Shown here piece after piece: positions 33,296-42,573 of a DNA stretch of 64,000 nt. The DNA is taken from NCBI GenBank assembly GCA_934647945.1, contig CAKUFK010000005.1:62001-126000 (forward strand), read 5' to 3'. Both the position numbers and the translations under genes were made by a program. This DNA comes from an uncultured Eubacteriales bacterium. Its GTDB lineage: Bacteria; Bacillota; Clostridia; Oscillospirales; Acutalibacteraceae. A model generated the notes under the pieces. The model was given only the letters and a program-made list of their open reading frames with translations, made no database searches and was not told where the DNA came from. Position 1 is the first letter of the stretch, and each line of letters starts with the position of its first letter.

Positions 33296-35221
33296 ATGCG
33301 GATACGGAAACAAATGGGCGCCGCGCTGCTTCTGGCGTTTGCTGTTGCCCTGGCGGGCTGCAAGCGGGGCGGGAACGCTTCCTCAGACGGGGCCGGCTCC
33401 GGCGGGATAACGGGGACTGCGTCCGGAAACGCGTCCGGCGGTACCGTCTCGGTGGATCCCGAGCGGTACACGGACGAGGATCTGGACGATCAGTGGGCGG
33501 AAGAGGCGGCGACTGTCGTCTCCCTTGACGGCAGCGCGTTTTCGATTTCGGGGCCGGGCGCAGCGGCGGCCGGGAAGGTATTGACGATTTCCAAAGACGG
33601 TATCTATGTCCTCCAGGGAACCCTGACCGACGGCCAGGTGGTAGTGGAGGCAGGCAAGGAGGCTACCGTGAAGCTGGTCCTAGACGGGGCCGACCTGAGC
33701 TGCCAGGACGGCGCGCCGCTCTACATCAAAGAGGCCGGCCGCGTTACCCTCACCCTGGCGGACGGCACTGTAAACGCCCTGACCGATGCCGAGACCTACA
33801 CCTACGCGGCCGGAGAGGACGAACCGAACGCCGCGCTGTTCAGCAAAGAGGATCTGACCATCAACGGCACCGGCTCGCTGACGGTAACCGGGCGCTACAA
33901 CAACGGGATCGCCTCCAAGGACGACCTTGTGATCGTGGACGGCAGCATCACCGTCAACGCGGCCCATGACGGGATCCGCGGCAAGGATTCCATCAGCGTG
34001 CGCGGCGGGACGATTACGGTCACGGCCGGCGGGGACGGCCTCAAAGCCAACAACGACACCGATGCGGACAAAGGCTGGATCGCACTCGACGGCGGCGTCT
34101 TTACTATTGAGGCGGGAAACGATGGCATCCAGGCCGAGACGGCCCTCGTCGTGGCGGGCGGCAGTTACCAAATCATCAGCGGCGGCGGGAGCGCTGCGGT
34201 GAGTAAAACGGATAACGGTGGCATACCCGGCTGGGATTTCCGGCCGGGAGGGACGCAGACCACCACCGCCGACACCGAGAGCTATAAAGGGGTGAAAGCA
34301 GGCACCTCTCTCACTCTGCAGGGCGGCACGTTTGTCATTGACGCCGCGGACGACGCCCTGCATGCCAACGGGGATGTCACTGTAAGCGACGGCTCCTACG
34401 ACCTGTCCACAGGAGACGACGGGGTGCATGCCGACGGGATCCTTTCCATCTCCGGGGGTACCGTGGTGGTGAGAACGAGCTATGAAGGGCTCGAGGGTAC
34501 AGATGTGAGCATCTCGGGTGGGGATATCCAGGTCAAGGCATCCGATGATGGTATCAACGCCGCGGGCGGCAGCGACACCGGTGAGGCCGGTGGCTGGCGA
34601 GGCCCCGACAGCTTTCAGTCGGGGGGCAATCATACCGTCTCCATTTCGGGCGGCACCGTCGTGATCGATGCGGACGGCGACGGGCTGGATTCCAACGGGA
34701 GCCTCACCATCTCCGGGGGCCTTGTCCTGGTCAGCGGCCCGACTAACAGCGGAAACGGGGCGCTTGACTACGACGGCTCCTGCACGGTGACGGGAGGCGT
34801 CCTGATTGCCGCCGGCAGCGCAGGTATGGCCCAAGCGCCCGGGTCTTCCTCGACGCAAGCGGTTCTGATGATCACCTATACCTCCACGCAGCCGGCGGGT
34901 ACGCTGATCGGGCTGACCGATGCAAAGGGCGGCCTTACGGCGGCCTTTTCCCCGGCGAAGGCCTACCAGTCGGTGATTATCTGCACCCCCACGCTGAGTC
35001 AAGGGGAACGCTATACCCTATACAGCGGCGGCACCTGCAGCGGAGGAGACATCAGCGGGTATGCGGCGTCCGGCACCCTGTCGGGTTCGGCCGAGCTCTC
35101 GACCGTCACCCTCTCCGGCGTTGTCACCAGCGTGCGCAGCGACGGCTCGGCTGCCGGTGGGGCAGGCGGTGGCATGGCTCCCGGAGGGGGCGGCGGCTTC
35201 GGAGGCCGTCCCGGACGGTAA
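33296..35221 (+). CDS. Cthe_2159-like secreted beta-helix carbohydrate-binding lipoprotein
   Basis: 641 residues. The signal peptide has lipobox LAGC. Then a Gly/Ser/Thr-rich linker, and a right-handed beta-helix built of short repeats such as GNDGIQAE, ADDALHANGD, GDDGVHADG and DGDGLDSNG. That Asp/Gly-rich D-G-(I/L)-x-(A/S) pattern matches the DUF4353/Cthe_2159 family, whose founder binds cellulose/acidic polysaccharide with calcium. A Gly/Met-rich tail (GGMAPGGGGGFGGRPGR) ends it. It is third in the VTC-DUF4956 operon; GGGAGGG precedes the ATG. Role: probably surface adhesion or polymer binding. Confidence 0.83.
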   Translation: MRIRKQMGAALLLAFAVALAGCKRGGNASSDGAGSGGITGTASGNASGGTVSVDPERYTDEDLDDQWAEEAATVVSLDGSAFSISGPGAAAAGKVLTISKDGIYVLQGTLTDGQVVVEAGKEATVKLVLDGADLSCQDGAPLYIKEAGRVTLTLADGTVNALTDAETYTYAAGEDEPNAALFSKEDLTINGTGSLTVTGRYNNGIASKDDLVIVDGSITVNAAHDGIRGKDSISVRGGTITVTAGGDGLKANNDTDADKGWIALDGGVFTIEAGNDGIQAETALVVAGGSYQIISGGGSAAVSKTDNGGIPGWDFRPGGTQTTTADTESYKGVKAGTSLTLQGGTFVIDAADDALHANGDVTVSDGSYDLSTGDDGVHADGILSISGGTVVVRTSYEGLEGTDVSISGGDIQVKASDDGINAAGGSDTGEAGGWRGPDSFQSGGNHTVSISGGTVVIDADGDGLDSNGSLTISGGLVLVSGPTNSGNGALDYDGSCTVTGGVLIAAGSAGMAQAPGSSSTQAVLMITYTSTQPAGTLIGLTDAKGGLTAAFSPAKAYQSVIICTPTLSQGERYTLYSGGTCSGGDISGYAASGTLSGSAELSTVTLSGVVTSVRSDGSAAGGAGGGMAPGGGGGFGGRPGR

Positions 35222-35233
35222 AGAAAAAAAGAT

Positions 35234-35268
35234 CCCCCGGCGTTTATAAAACGCCGGGGGTTTGTATT
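35234..35268 (+). terminator. Terminator after the VTC operon
   Basis: 12-bp perfect stem CCCCCGGCGTTT/AAACGCCGGGGG with an ATA loop, then TTTGTATTT. The same hairpin recurs at 35947-35981. Confidence 0.85.
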
Positions 35269-35294
35269 TCCAGTCTGTCGCAACGGGCCGGGAT

Positions 35295-35322
35295 TTGACA
35301 TCTTGTTGATAGAATGTATACT
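35295..35322 (+). promoter_or_regulatory. Sigma-A promoter for the 127-residue protein
   Basis: Consensus TTGACA, a 16-bp spacer, TATACT. The coding start is about 200 bases downstream, leaving a long leader in which I see no clear structure. Confidence 0.6.
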
Positions 35323-35524
35323 ATAGATGAGCACAAGTCTCCAGGAAAGGCATCCGTGCCGCCATCCTTCCGGCGGCGGACAGGGGATGCGGCGAAAACC
35401 GTACATTTTCGAGTCCGTTGTCCGGAGGTGCCGGATCAGGAGCTTCCCCGCCCGTCTGCTTTTACGGCCTTCCTCGTCTCTCGGCGGAAGCTCAAGTTCA
35501 TAAATAGAGAAAGGATTTCAACGT

Positions 35525-35908
35525 ATGAAAAAGAAAACCGTCATAATCGCCGTTCTGGTTTTCGCCCTTCTGGTCATCGCCTATATCGTAGCCAGTTTTT
35601 GCAGTATCCGGACAGTGGACGCGGATTCCCTCCAGGTCCTGTCCCGCAAAACGGAGGACGGCGTACTCTCGATGGACATCGGGATCGGCACCAGTTCCCA
35701 TGTCCTGACGGGATATCGCTTCAGCCGGGAGACGGACGCCATTCGGGTTACCGTGAAAAAGGCCCCGGTCTGGTCGCTGTTTTTCTTTAAGTCCGCGCGG
35801 CTTACCGTTGAAATCCCTATCGAGCCCGGCCTGGAGCTTCCCGTCTATTTTACGGACGGGGAAAAGCAGGTCGCCGCACAGCTGCCGGATGAAAGCCGGG
35901 AGCCCTGA
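35525..35908 (+). CDS. Small membrane-anchored hypothetical protein (127 aa)
   Basis: Starts MKKKTVIIAVLVFALLVIAY, a single membrane segment (about 5-27), followed by an extracytoplasmic domain of about 100 residues rich in beta-type sequence (VLTGYRFSRETDAIRVTVKK; SARLTVEIPIEP). No Cys lipobox at a useful position. The layout (short anchor plus small beta domain) resembles the small paralogues at 47.6-49.7 kb only in outline. GAAAGGA precedes the ATG. It is convergent with the SPFH gene; the shared gap holds one symmetric terminator. No family recognised. Confidence 0.7.
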   Translation: MKKKTVIIAVLVFALLVIAYIVASFCSIRTVDADSLQVLSRKTEDGVLSMDIGIGTSSHVLTGYRFSRETDAIRVTVKKAPVWSLFFFKSARLTVEIPIEPGLELPVYFTDGEKQVAAQLPDESREP

Positions 35909-35946
35909 GACGTGGTTCACGCAGAGCTGTAAGTCCCGGAGAAAGG

Positions 35947-35981
35947 CCACCCCCCGGCGTTTATAAAACGCCGGGGGGTGG
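35947..35981. terminator. Bidirectional terminator between convergent genes
   Basis: 16-bp stem containing the same core as the hairpin at 35234 (CCCCCCGGCGTTT, ATA loop, AAACGCCGGGGGG). Confidence 0.75.
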
Positions 35982-35994
35982 TGTGTGCAGGGGA

Positions 35995-36810
35995 TTATTC
36001 CGCCTTGTCCGGATTCAGGGACAGGAGCAGGTCGGCGTCGCCGCCGTAATAGGTAGGCATATGGCCGTCCCATTTGTTGAGGAATTCCAGCTCGATGATG
36101 CTGTCGGTGAGGGCCTCATTCTTGATCCGCATGGCCTCGGCCTCGCCCTGGGCCTTGATGACGGCCTGTTCCGCCTCGGTCTTGATGCGTTCCAGATCGT
36201 ATTTGGCTTTCAGGGCGTTCTGCTCCGCCACCTGTTTTTCTTCGATCGCCTTATCGAACGCCGCGCTGAAGGTCAGATCGATGATGTTCAGGCTGTCGAC
36301 GAATATGTACTTGTCTTCGAGCCGTTTTTTGAGCATATCCTTGATCTGGGCGGAAATCTCGCTGCGGCGGGTGATCGTCTCCTCCGCAGTGTACTGGGAT
36401 GTCACCGACTTGATGCACTCGGACACGGCCGGCGCGATGATGGTGTTCTCGTAGTTGAGGCTCAGATTTTTGTAGAGATCGTCGACATTGGCCCCGTCCA
36501 CCCGGTAGTTCACCGCAACATTGGTGGTGATGGACTGCATATCCTTGCTGGCCGAGGTTTCCCCTTCCACGGTGTACTTTTTCACCCGCGCGTCCACATG
36601 GACGATCCGCTGGGCAAAGGGGAGCTTGAAGTGGATCCCTTCGTTGAGAACCGTGTTGTCCACGGCGCCCATGGTGAGCTTGACACCCTTGTAACCCGCA
36701 GGTACGATGTCGAAGCAGCCGATGATGACGATCAGAGCCAGGATCACGCAGGGAACCAGGATGAGAAGCGGCTTGACAAAACGGGGCATTCTTTTGTTCA
36801 ATGCATTCAT
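35995..36810 (-). CDS. SPFH/band-7 (prohibitin-like) membrane protein
   Basis: 271 residues. One N-terminal membrane segment (LLILVPCVILALIVIIGCF), then the SPFH domain: DIVPAGYKGVKLTMGAVD, NEGIHFKLPFAQRIVHVD, then MQSITTNVAVNYRVD. A charged coiled coil follows (about 185-240: AIEEKQVAEQNALKAKYDLE) with an Ala/Glu-rich AEQAVIKAQGEAEAMRI repeat. This is the prohibitin/HflK pattern: oligomeric scaffold in membrane microdomains. No NfeD or FtsH neighbour. AAAAGGA touches the ATG at 36810; a TTG nine bases on would give MNKRMPRF and is the alternative start. Confidence 0.9.
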   Translation of the reverse strand: MNALNKRMPRFVKPLLILVPCVILALIVIIGCFDIVPAGYKGVKLTMGAVDNTVLNEGIHFKLPFAQRIVHVDARVKKYTVEGETSASKDMQSITTNVAVNYRVDGANVDDLYKNLSLNYENTIIAPAVSECIKSVTSQYTAEETITRRSEISAQIKDMLKKRLEDKYIFVDSLNIIDLTFSAAFDKAIEEKQVAEQNALKAKYDLERIKTEAEQAVIKAQGEAEAMRIKNEALTDSIIELEFLNKWDGHMPTYYGGDADLLLSLNPDKAE

Positions 36811-36997
36811 TCCTTTTCAATAGATTAAGGCCTTGCCCTTATCATACCGGAATCCCGGCAAAAGGTCAAAAGCCAAATTTCAGCGAAAAAGGAGAGCTAA
36901 ACCCGATTTTAACCCGCTTTCCCAACCTACTGTTCCAGACGAAGCCGGTCGTGCCCCCCCGAATCCTGGCGAATGCGGGGTGCTTCCGGGACGGCAA

Positions 36998-37028
36998 CCG
37001 GGCCGCCTCCAGTTCGGAGGCGGCCCGG
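36998..37028 (-). terminator. Hairpin after the DUF4838/dockerin gene
   Basis: Perfect 13-bp stem CCGGGCCGCCTCC/GGAGGCGGCCCGG with a 5-nt loop. It lacks a T run on the minus strand, so it may be a weak terminator or an mRNA 3' stabiliser. Confidence 0.45.
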
Positions 37029-37044
37029 TTCTGTGCATCGGGGC

Positions 37045-40000
37045 TCAGATATGCTGTTTCGCGGTTTCCCACAACGCTATTTGGTTTTCGATCCGGGCGC
37101 GCTGCGTCGCCGTCACCCCGGAAAGCGACTGGCGAACCGTGGCCACTGTGGCGTTCACACGGTTGATGTTCGCGCTCGTGTACATCTGATTGGCCGGAGC
37201 CGAATACCATACGACGCTTCTGGCCGTGCATTCGGCGCTGATGTCCTCCAGGCATTTGTAGTAGCCGTACATGGCGTCTGCGGCGCTGCCGTACAGCTTG
37301 CGGCAGGCATCCTTCAAAATCTGCTCGGAGGTCAGGCTGGCGTCCCACATCCCTTTGGACGCCACATACCAGAGCGGCCAGCGCAGATCGTAGTCATCCT
37401 GGGTTTCATAGTACCCGGGCAGGGGCCCCTGGTCGTAATAGATATAATCGGCGCCGATGCTCTTCCAATACTGCTGATTCTGGATGGCGACCCGGCCCTG
37501 CACCCACGGGATATACTGCCACTCCGGCTTGGCAGCGGCTACGCAGTACCATTCCCAGATGCCGTAGTTCTCGCAGCCGGTTCTCGCCTGCCAGTTGGCC
37601 ACGTTGTCCTTCCATGTGACCGTATAGGTATTGCCCGTTTCCGGATAATAAGAGGATCCCATGTTGAATCCACTCGATACCGGCTGATACATATTGGTTT
37701 CACGCGTGAACTGGATTTCCAGATTGGGTTCCATGGTGAAATTCCTGGTGGGAGCATAGAAATTTGCGAAGTAGCTGAGGACCGTCAGCTTTTTGTCGGG
37801 ATATTTTTCGCCGACGATTGCCGCCACCCGGTTGGTAAAGGTGAGGATCTGGTCGGTTCTGGATCCCAGCGCCGCGCAGGCCGAGCACTCGCACCAGCCT
37901 TCGTACCAGCCGTCGTTCGCCGCCAGGGTATACTGCGTGTAATCGGGGTTCCGGTCAAAAAATTGAATGACTTTGCCGGCGATTTCGGTGGCGAGAGCCT
38001 GATTGGAATAGCAATACTGCCACCAGTCCACGCCATAGGGGTTCCGCTGCCCGTTGATCAGGCAGAACCACTCTGGATGTGCGGAAAAATAGCTTTCTCT
38101 GGAAACCAGGCTGGGAAGGCCGTGGCCGAAAAGCATCTTGTCCCCACCCTGATACCAGCGGGTCCCCATTTCACGGTTGGAATCGTAAACCCGGTTTATC
38201 CGGTTGGTGAACTGCGGCGTATGCTCGATTTGATAGCTGCCGACGGAGATGCTGGAGACGTCGGGGATTTCCTCCCACAGCGCCTCCGGCCCGAACCAGC
38301 CGCAGCCAAGGGACTCCAAGAACATGGTGACCGCGTTGTAAGTCCCGGTGTAATTCCCGCAGTCATTGCCCATCAGGACCAGGCGGTTCCCCCGCGTCAT
38401 CAAAAGCACCTTTTCGCTCTCCGGATATCCCGACAGGCGGGGCATACCCAGCCGGCGGGTATAGCGGGAATCGCCGACGAGGAGCAGATTGCCGGTATGG
38501 ACGGCGGTATCGTCCACGATCTCCAGACGGGTTCCGGTCATGTCGTATATGGTCTCCTGTAGGAATTCCGCCGCCTCCATCACTTTGGAGGGTGCGAACG
38601 CCGAGACGACGATTCGAGCGGGCTCACTCCCCGGGCCGACGACGGTCAGTGTCCCCGAGTTGGCCCCGTTTTGGGAAGGCGTCATCGTGACGATGTCCTG
38701 ATAGCTGTCGATGACCGTATTGCCGGCCTCGTCCGCATAGGCGGCGGCCAGCTGCTGCAAAAGCGGGACATCGGCCGCCGTGATCGAACCGTCGCCGTTC
38801 AGATCACCCGCCTGCAGAAAGACACCGGTGAAGGATTTGGTGCCGGCAATATGCGCCTGCATCTCGGTGACATCGGCCGCATTCACCACGCCGTCCGCGT
38901 TCAGGTCGCCTTTGACCGCGACCGTATACTCGGACAGTTTCTGGCCGCCCCGGTTGTAAAGGGAAACCGTCATGCCGGTCGCGGTAAATCCCGTGGTAAC
39001 GGGTGCCGTCCCTTCGAACAGCTTGACCGTCCCATCGATGCCGGGATCGATATCCGCCAGGAAGTCCTCTGCCGCCGAGGAGGAAACCGCGGCGGAGATG
39101 ATACCGCCCGAAACGGTATACCGCCCGCTTGTCATCGTGTAATCCCACTGCCTGCCGTCGAGCAAGACAAACCGGGAAACATGATCATGCTTCTGGAGGC
39201 TCCATCCGCCCCGTTCACCAGCGATATCGGTCTGCGCCTCCAGCCCGTCGAAGGCCGGGTCGTCGGCGAGACTGTACAGGACTTCCCCTTTGTCGTTGGT
39301 GATTTCCAGGTCGGCAAAGGTGATTTTTCCGGCCGCATTCCAGCCGCCGAGAACAAACCGTCCGTCCCCGTATTCCGCCGTGATGGCGAGTGTCTCCCAA
39401 TTTTTCGTGTTGCCTGTAAAGGTTTTGAAGCTGGCCCCCGCCGCGTTGCCGATATACACGTTGGCGTCGCTTCCGAGCGGGCTGAAGCCGTTGATTTTCA
39501 TTTTTCCCGTCAGATGCAGGCGTCCGGCATCCTGCCACGCGGACGGGAAAACGAACTGCGCGGTCGGATTGGTGTCACTCGTGGACTCGATTACCAAGCT
39601 GCGTGCGGGATTGACCTTTGAGCGGACCTTGAATCCCGCCTCATCGTTGTAATTCTGAAAAATCCAGTAGCCCCGGCTTCCCAGCATATCGACATTTGTG
39701 CCGATATTGTCAAAGTTCCGGTCCTCCGCCAGGGAATACAGCAGCGTCCCGTCCTGCTTGCGGATTTCCAGATCCGCCAGGATAAAGTCTCCCGATGCCT
39801 TCCAGCTGCCGAATATGTACCGTTCGTCGCTGTATGTGGCGGGGATGACCACCCGTTGGAATCCGTCGGTATCGGCATAATACGGCGTGAAGTAGTTCAC
39901 ACCCGGACTGTTATGAACCGAAAATCGGGCGTCGGAATTCTGCGGGCGGAAATTTTCCACCTTCAGGTATCCCGTCAGATAGATGGTCCCGTAGGATGCC

Positions 40001-42573
40001 CAGTCGGACGGAAAGATGAAATGCGCCTTGGTGTTGATGTCGTCGACGGGGCTGACATACAGGCTTCTGTCCGGGACATAATCGGCATCGACCGGCGGCG
40101 CGATCACGTGCATGGAGGAGACATTGTTGTAGGTCTGGAAGATCCACATGCCCCGGCCGCCCACGATGTTGTCGTTGTCGCTGTACACGGCAAAGGTATC
40201 GTCGTCGTTCAAGGAATAAAGAACCGTGCCGTCGGAGGTTTTGATTTCCAGATCGGCGAATTTCATCTGTCCTTTGGCATACCAGCCGCCGAAAATCAGC
40301 CGGGCATCGCTGTAATCCACCGTGAGGGACAGATTGATCCAGCCGTTGGTATCTGCCGTATACGTGACCAGCTCCTGCGCCGCGGCGTTGTTGACAAAGA
40401 ACTTTCCGCCATCATTCATAAGCGCCAGGGACTCGATCCGGATTTTGCCCGTGACCGTCAAATCCCCCTTGTTTTGCCATTCGGACGGGAAAATCAGGTG
40501 GGCCGTCGGGTTGATATCGGTCGAGGAATCGATCATCAGATACCGGTTTGGGAGAATCCAAGTCGTCACGCTGAATTTGGAAACCTGGCTGTTTTTCCCA
40601 AACATCCAGTCCCCTTTGCTTCCCACAATGTCTGCGTCCGGGGATACCGATTCAAAAACCGGATCGGTGGACAGCCGGTACAAAAGCGTTCCGTCGGAGG
40701 CATAAATCTTCAAATCGGCGATTCTCATCCTGCCGGCCGCATTTTGCCCGCCAAATGTGAAACCACCGTCGCTGTAAGCCGCCGTTACGGACAAATCCTC
40801 CCACCCGTTCGTGGCGGCTTCGTAGGACGCGAGGGTGTCTCCCTGCGCATTTTGGAGGAAAAAGCGCGGGCTGCTGCCCAGGGACGATATCGACTCGACC
40901 CGGACCTTGCCCGTCATCCGGAATGGTCCTTGGTTTGCCCAAGCGGAGGGGAACGTATATTCCGCCGTAGGATTGGTGTCGGAGGTGCTGTTGATAATCA
41001 GTTCCCGCTCCGGCCCGTATTCACGGATGACCGGCGCCTCCTCCACCGTAGTGCAGATGAATTTCGATACGTTGTTATAGGTTGTGAAGGTCCAATATCC
41101 GGTTGTCCCGGTCAGAAGCTGATCAAAAGAACTCGAGCCGAACACCGTGTCGTCGGCAAGGGAGTAGAGCACGGTGCCATCGCTTTTTTTGATGACCAGA
41201 TCGGCGAATTTCATCTGTCCGCCCGCATACCAACCGCCGAAGATCAGCCGGGCATCGCTGTACGTCACCTTTAAGGACAAGTTAATCCAGCCGTTGGTAT
41301 TGCTTGGATAGGACGCGAGTTCTTTTCCGGCGAGATTGTTGACGAAAAAGTGGCAGCCCGATCCCAGAGAGGCGATGGAGTCGACTTTGATCTTGCCCGT
41401 GACCGTCATGGTTCCCGCATTCTGCCATGACGAGGGGAAGGCCAGGTAGGCGGTGGGATTGATGTCCGACGTGGAATCAATCGTGAGGATTCTTTCAGGC
41501 CGGGCAGCCCCGCCTTTTACGGTAAATTTGGAGACGTTGTTATAGGTCTGGAAAATCCAGTTGCCCCGTCCCCCTTTTATGTCCTGATTGAGGGCAAACG
41601 TGTCGAAGGCCGTATCGTCGGCAAGAGAATAGAGCACGGTGCCGTCGGCCTTTTTAATCACCAGATCGGCAAAACTCATTTTGCCGCGTGCATACCAGCC
41701 GCCGAAGATCAGCCGGGCGTCGCTGTAAGTCATGGTCAGGGTCAGGTCCACCCATCCGTCGGTCACCGCATTATAATTCGCTTTGGATTGAGCGGCGGCG
41801 TTGTGGACGAAAAAGCCCGGGTTGGATCCCAGCGCGGACAGGGAAGTCACCTTGACTTTGGCCGTTACTGTCAGAGGCCCTGCATTCTGCCACGAAGAAG
41901 GAAAAATAAAATGCGCCGTCGGATTGATGTCCGATGTGGAGTCAATGGTGACGGTTCTTTCCGGCTGATAAGCGCCGGCTTCCACAGTAAATTTAGAAAC
42001 ATTGTTATAGGTTTGGAAAATCCAGTCGCCACGCCTTCCGCGCAGATTTTCACCGTGGGCGAAGGTATCGAACACGCTGTCGTCGGCGAGAGAATACAGC
42101 ACCGTGCCGTCCGCCTTTTTGATGACCAGGTCGGCGAAGCTCATCTTGCCGCCCGCATACCAGCCGCCGAAGATCAGCCGGGCATCGCTGTATGTAACGG
42201 TCAGGGAGAGATCGACCCAGCCGTTGGTGTTGCCTTTATAGCTGACCAATTCCTTTGCTGCTGCGTTGTTGACAAAAAAGCCGGCGCCCGCCCCCAGGGA
42301 CGACATGGACTCGATCCGAATTTTTCCCGTCACCGTTATCGTTCCCGCATTCTGCCACGAGGACGGGAAAATCAGGTGTGCCGTCGGGTTGATGTCCGAC
42401 ACGGCATCGATCTGGACCACCCTTGCCGGTTGGTAGGTCTCGGCGGCCCCTCGGAAAACCAATGCGTCCATCCCTGGAACAAGACAGGTTGTCATGGCCA
42501 CGAGGGTTAGTCCTGCGATGATTTTACGCCATCTTCTTTTCCACTTCACTCTTACTGACCACCTTTCTATCAT
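37045..42573 (-). CDS. Giant secreted protein: seven repeats, type I dockerin, DUF4838 domain
   Basis: 1842 residues. The signal peptide follows a basic head (IIAGLTLVAMTTCLVPG). Seven modules of about 155 residues follow, each with an INPTAH-x-IFPSSWQNAG start, a YSDARLIFGGWYAGG core and a W-(I/M)-FQTYNNVSKF end; they look like carbohydrate-binding beta-sandwiches. Near 1220-1283 is a type I dockerin with two calcium motifs, GDLNADGVVNAADV and GDLNGDGSITAADV. The last ~510 residues form a DUF4838 domain (GCGWFGPEALWEEIPD, DGWYEGWCECSACAALG), a glycosidase-like TIM barrel related to alpha-glucuronidase types. Start 42573 was chosen for AGGGG eight bases upstream. Substrate unknown. Confidence 0.85.
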   Translation of the reverse strand: MIERWSVRVKWKRRWRKIIAGLTLVAMTTCLVPGMDALVFRGAAETYQPARVVQIDAVSDINPTAHLIFPSSWQNAGTITVTGKIRIESMSSLGAGAGFFVNNAAAKELVSYKGNTNGWVDLSLTVTYSDARLIFGGWYAGGKMSFADLVIKKADGTVLYSLADDSVFDTFAHGENLRGRRGDWIFQTYNNVSKFTVEAGAYQPERTVTIDSTSDINPTAHFIFPSSWQNAGPLTVTAKVKVTSLSALGSNPGFFVHNAAAQSKANYNAVTDGWVDLTLTMTYSDARLIFGGWYARGKMSFADLVIKKADGTVLYSLADDTAFDTFALNQDIKGGRGNWIFQTYNNVSKFTVKGGAARPERILTIDSTSDINPTAYLAFPSSWQNAGTMTVTGKIKVDSIASLGSGCHFFVNNLAGKELASYPSNTNGWINLSLKVTYSDARLIFGGWYAGGQMKFADLVIKKSDGTVLYSLADDTVFGSSSFDQLLTGTTGYWTFTTYNNVSKFICTTVEEAPVIREYGPERELIINSTSDTNPTAEYTFPSAWANQGPFRMTGKVRVESISSLGSSPRFFLQNAQGDTLASYEAATNGWEDLSVTAAYSDGGFTFGGQNAAGRMRIADLKIYASDGTLLYRLSTDPVFESVSPDADIVGSKGDWMFGKNSQVSKFSVTTWILPNRYLMIDSSTDINPTAHLIFPSEWQNKGDLTVTGKIRIESLALMNDGGKFFVNNAAAQELVTYTADTNGWINLSLTVDYSDARLIFGGWYAKGQMKFADLEIKTSDGTVLYSLNDDDTFAVYSDNDNIVGGRGMWIFQTYNNVSSMHVIAPPVDADYVPDRSLYVSPVDDINTKAHFIFPSDWASYGTIYLTGYLKVENFRPQNSDARFSVHNSPGVNYFTPYYADTDGFQRVVIPATYSDERYIFGSWKASGDFILADLEIRKQDGTLLYSLAEDRNFDNIGTNVDMLGSRGYWIFQNYNDEAGFKVRSKVNPARSLVIESTSDTNPTAQFVFPSAWQDAGRLHLTGKMKINGFSPLGSDANVYIGNAAGASFKTFTGNTKNWETLAITAEYGDGRFVLGGWNAAGKITFADLEITNDKGEVLYSLADDPAFDGLEAQTDIAGERGGWSLQKHDHVSRFVLLDGRQWDYTMTSGRYTVSGGIISAAVSSSAAEDFLADIDPGIDGTVKLFEGTAPVTTGFTATGMTVSLYNRGGQKLSEYTVAVKGDLNADGVVNAADVTEMQAHIAGTKSFTGVFLQAGDLNGDGSITAADVPLLQQLAAAYADEAGNTVIDSYQDIVTMTPSQNGANSGTLTVVGPGSEPARIVVSAFAPSKVMEAAEFLQETIYDMTGTRLEIVDDTAVHTGNLLLVGDSRYTRRLGMPRLSGYPESEKVLLMTRGNRLVLMGNDCGNYTGTYNAVTMFLESLGCGWFGPEALWEEIPDVSSISVGSYQIEHTPQFTNRINRVYDSNREMGTRWYQGGDKMLFGHGLPSLVSRESYFSAHPEWFCLINGQRNPYGVDWWQYCYSNQALATEIAGKVIQFFDRNPDYTQYTLAANDGWYEGWCECSACAALGSRTDQILTFTNRVAAIVGEKYPDKKLTVLSYFANFYAPTRNFTMEPNLEIQFTRETNMYQPVSSGFNMGSSYYPETGNTYTVTWKDNVANWQARTGCENYGIWEWYCVAAAKPEWQYIPWVQGRVAIQNQQYWKSIGADYIYYDQGPLPGYYETQDDYDLRWPLWYVASKGMWDASLTSEQILKDACRKLYGSAADAMYGYYKCLEDISAECTARSVVWYSAPANQMYTSANINRVNATVATVRQSLSGVTATQRARIENQIALWETAKQHI
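39160..42435 (-). repeat. Seven in-frame ~465-bp module repeats inside the DUF4838 gene
   Basis: Units begin near 42430, 41965, 41500, 41010, 40550, 40075 and 39610. Modules 1-3 are closest to each other at DNA level; module 4 is divergent; modules 6 and 7 are the most diverged. Confidence 0.85.

Noticed and set aside
36973..38562. 529-codon plus-strand frame under the DUF4838 gene
   Set aside because: Antisense shadow of a gene with clear domains; no ribosome site and no recognisable fold.
39856..41274. 472-codon plus-strand frame with apparent repeats
   Set aside because: Its repeats only mirror the seven-module array on the other strand.
39160..42435. Regular repeats as a CRISPR array
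   Set aside because: Units are ~465 bp, in frame and coding; no short repeats with unique spacers were seen anywhere in the window.
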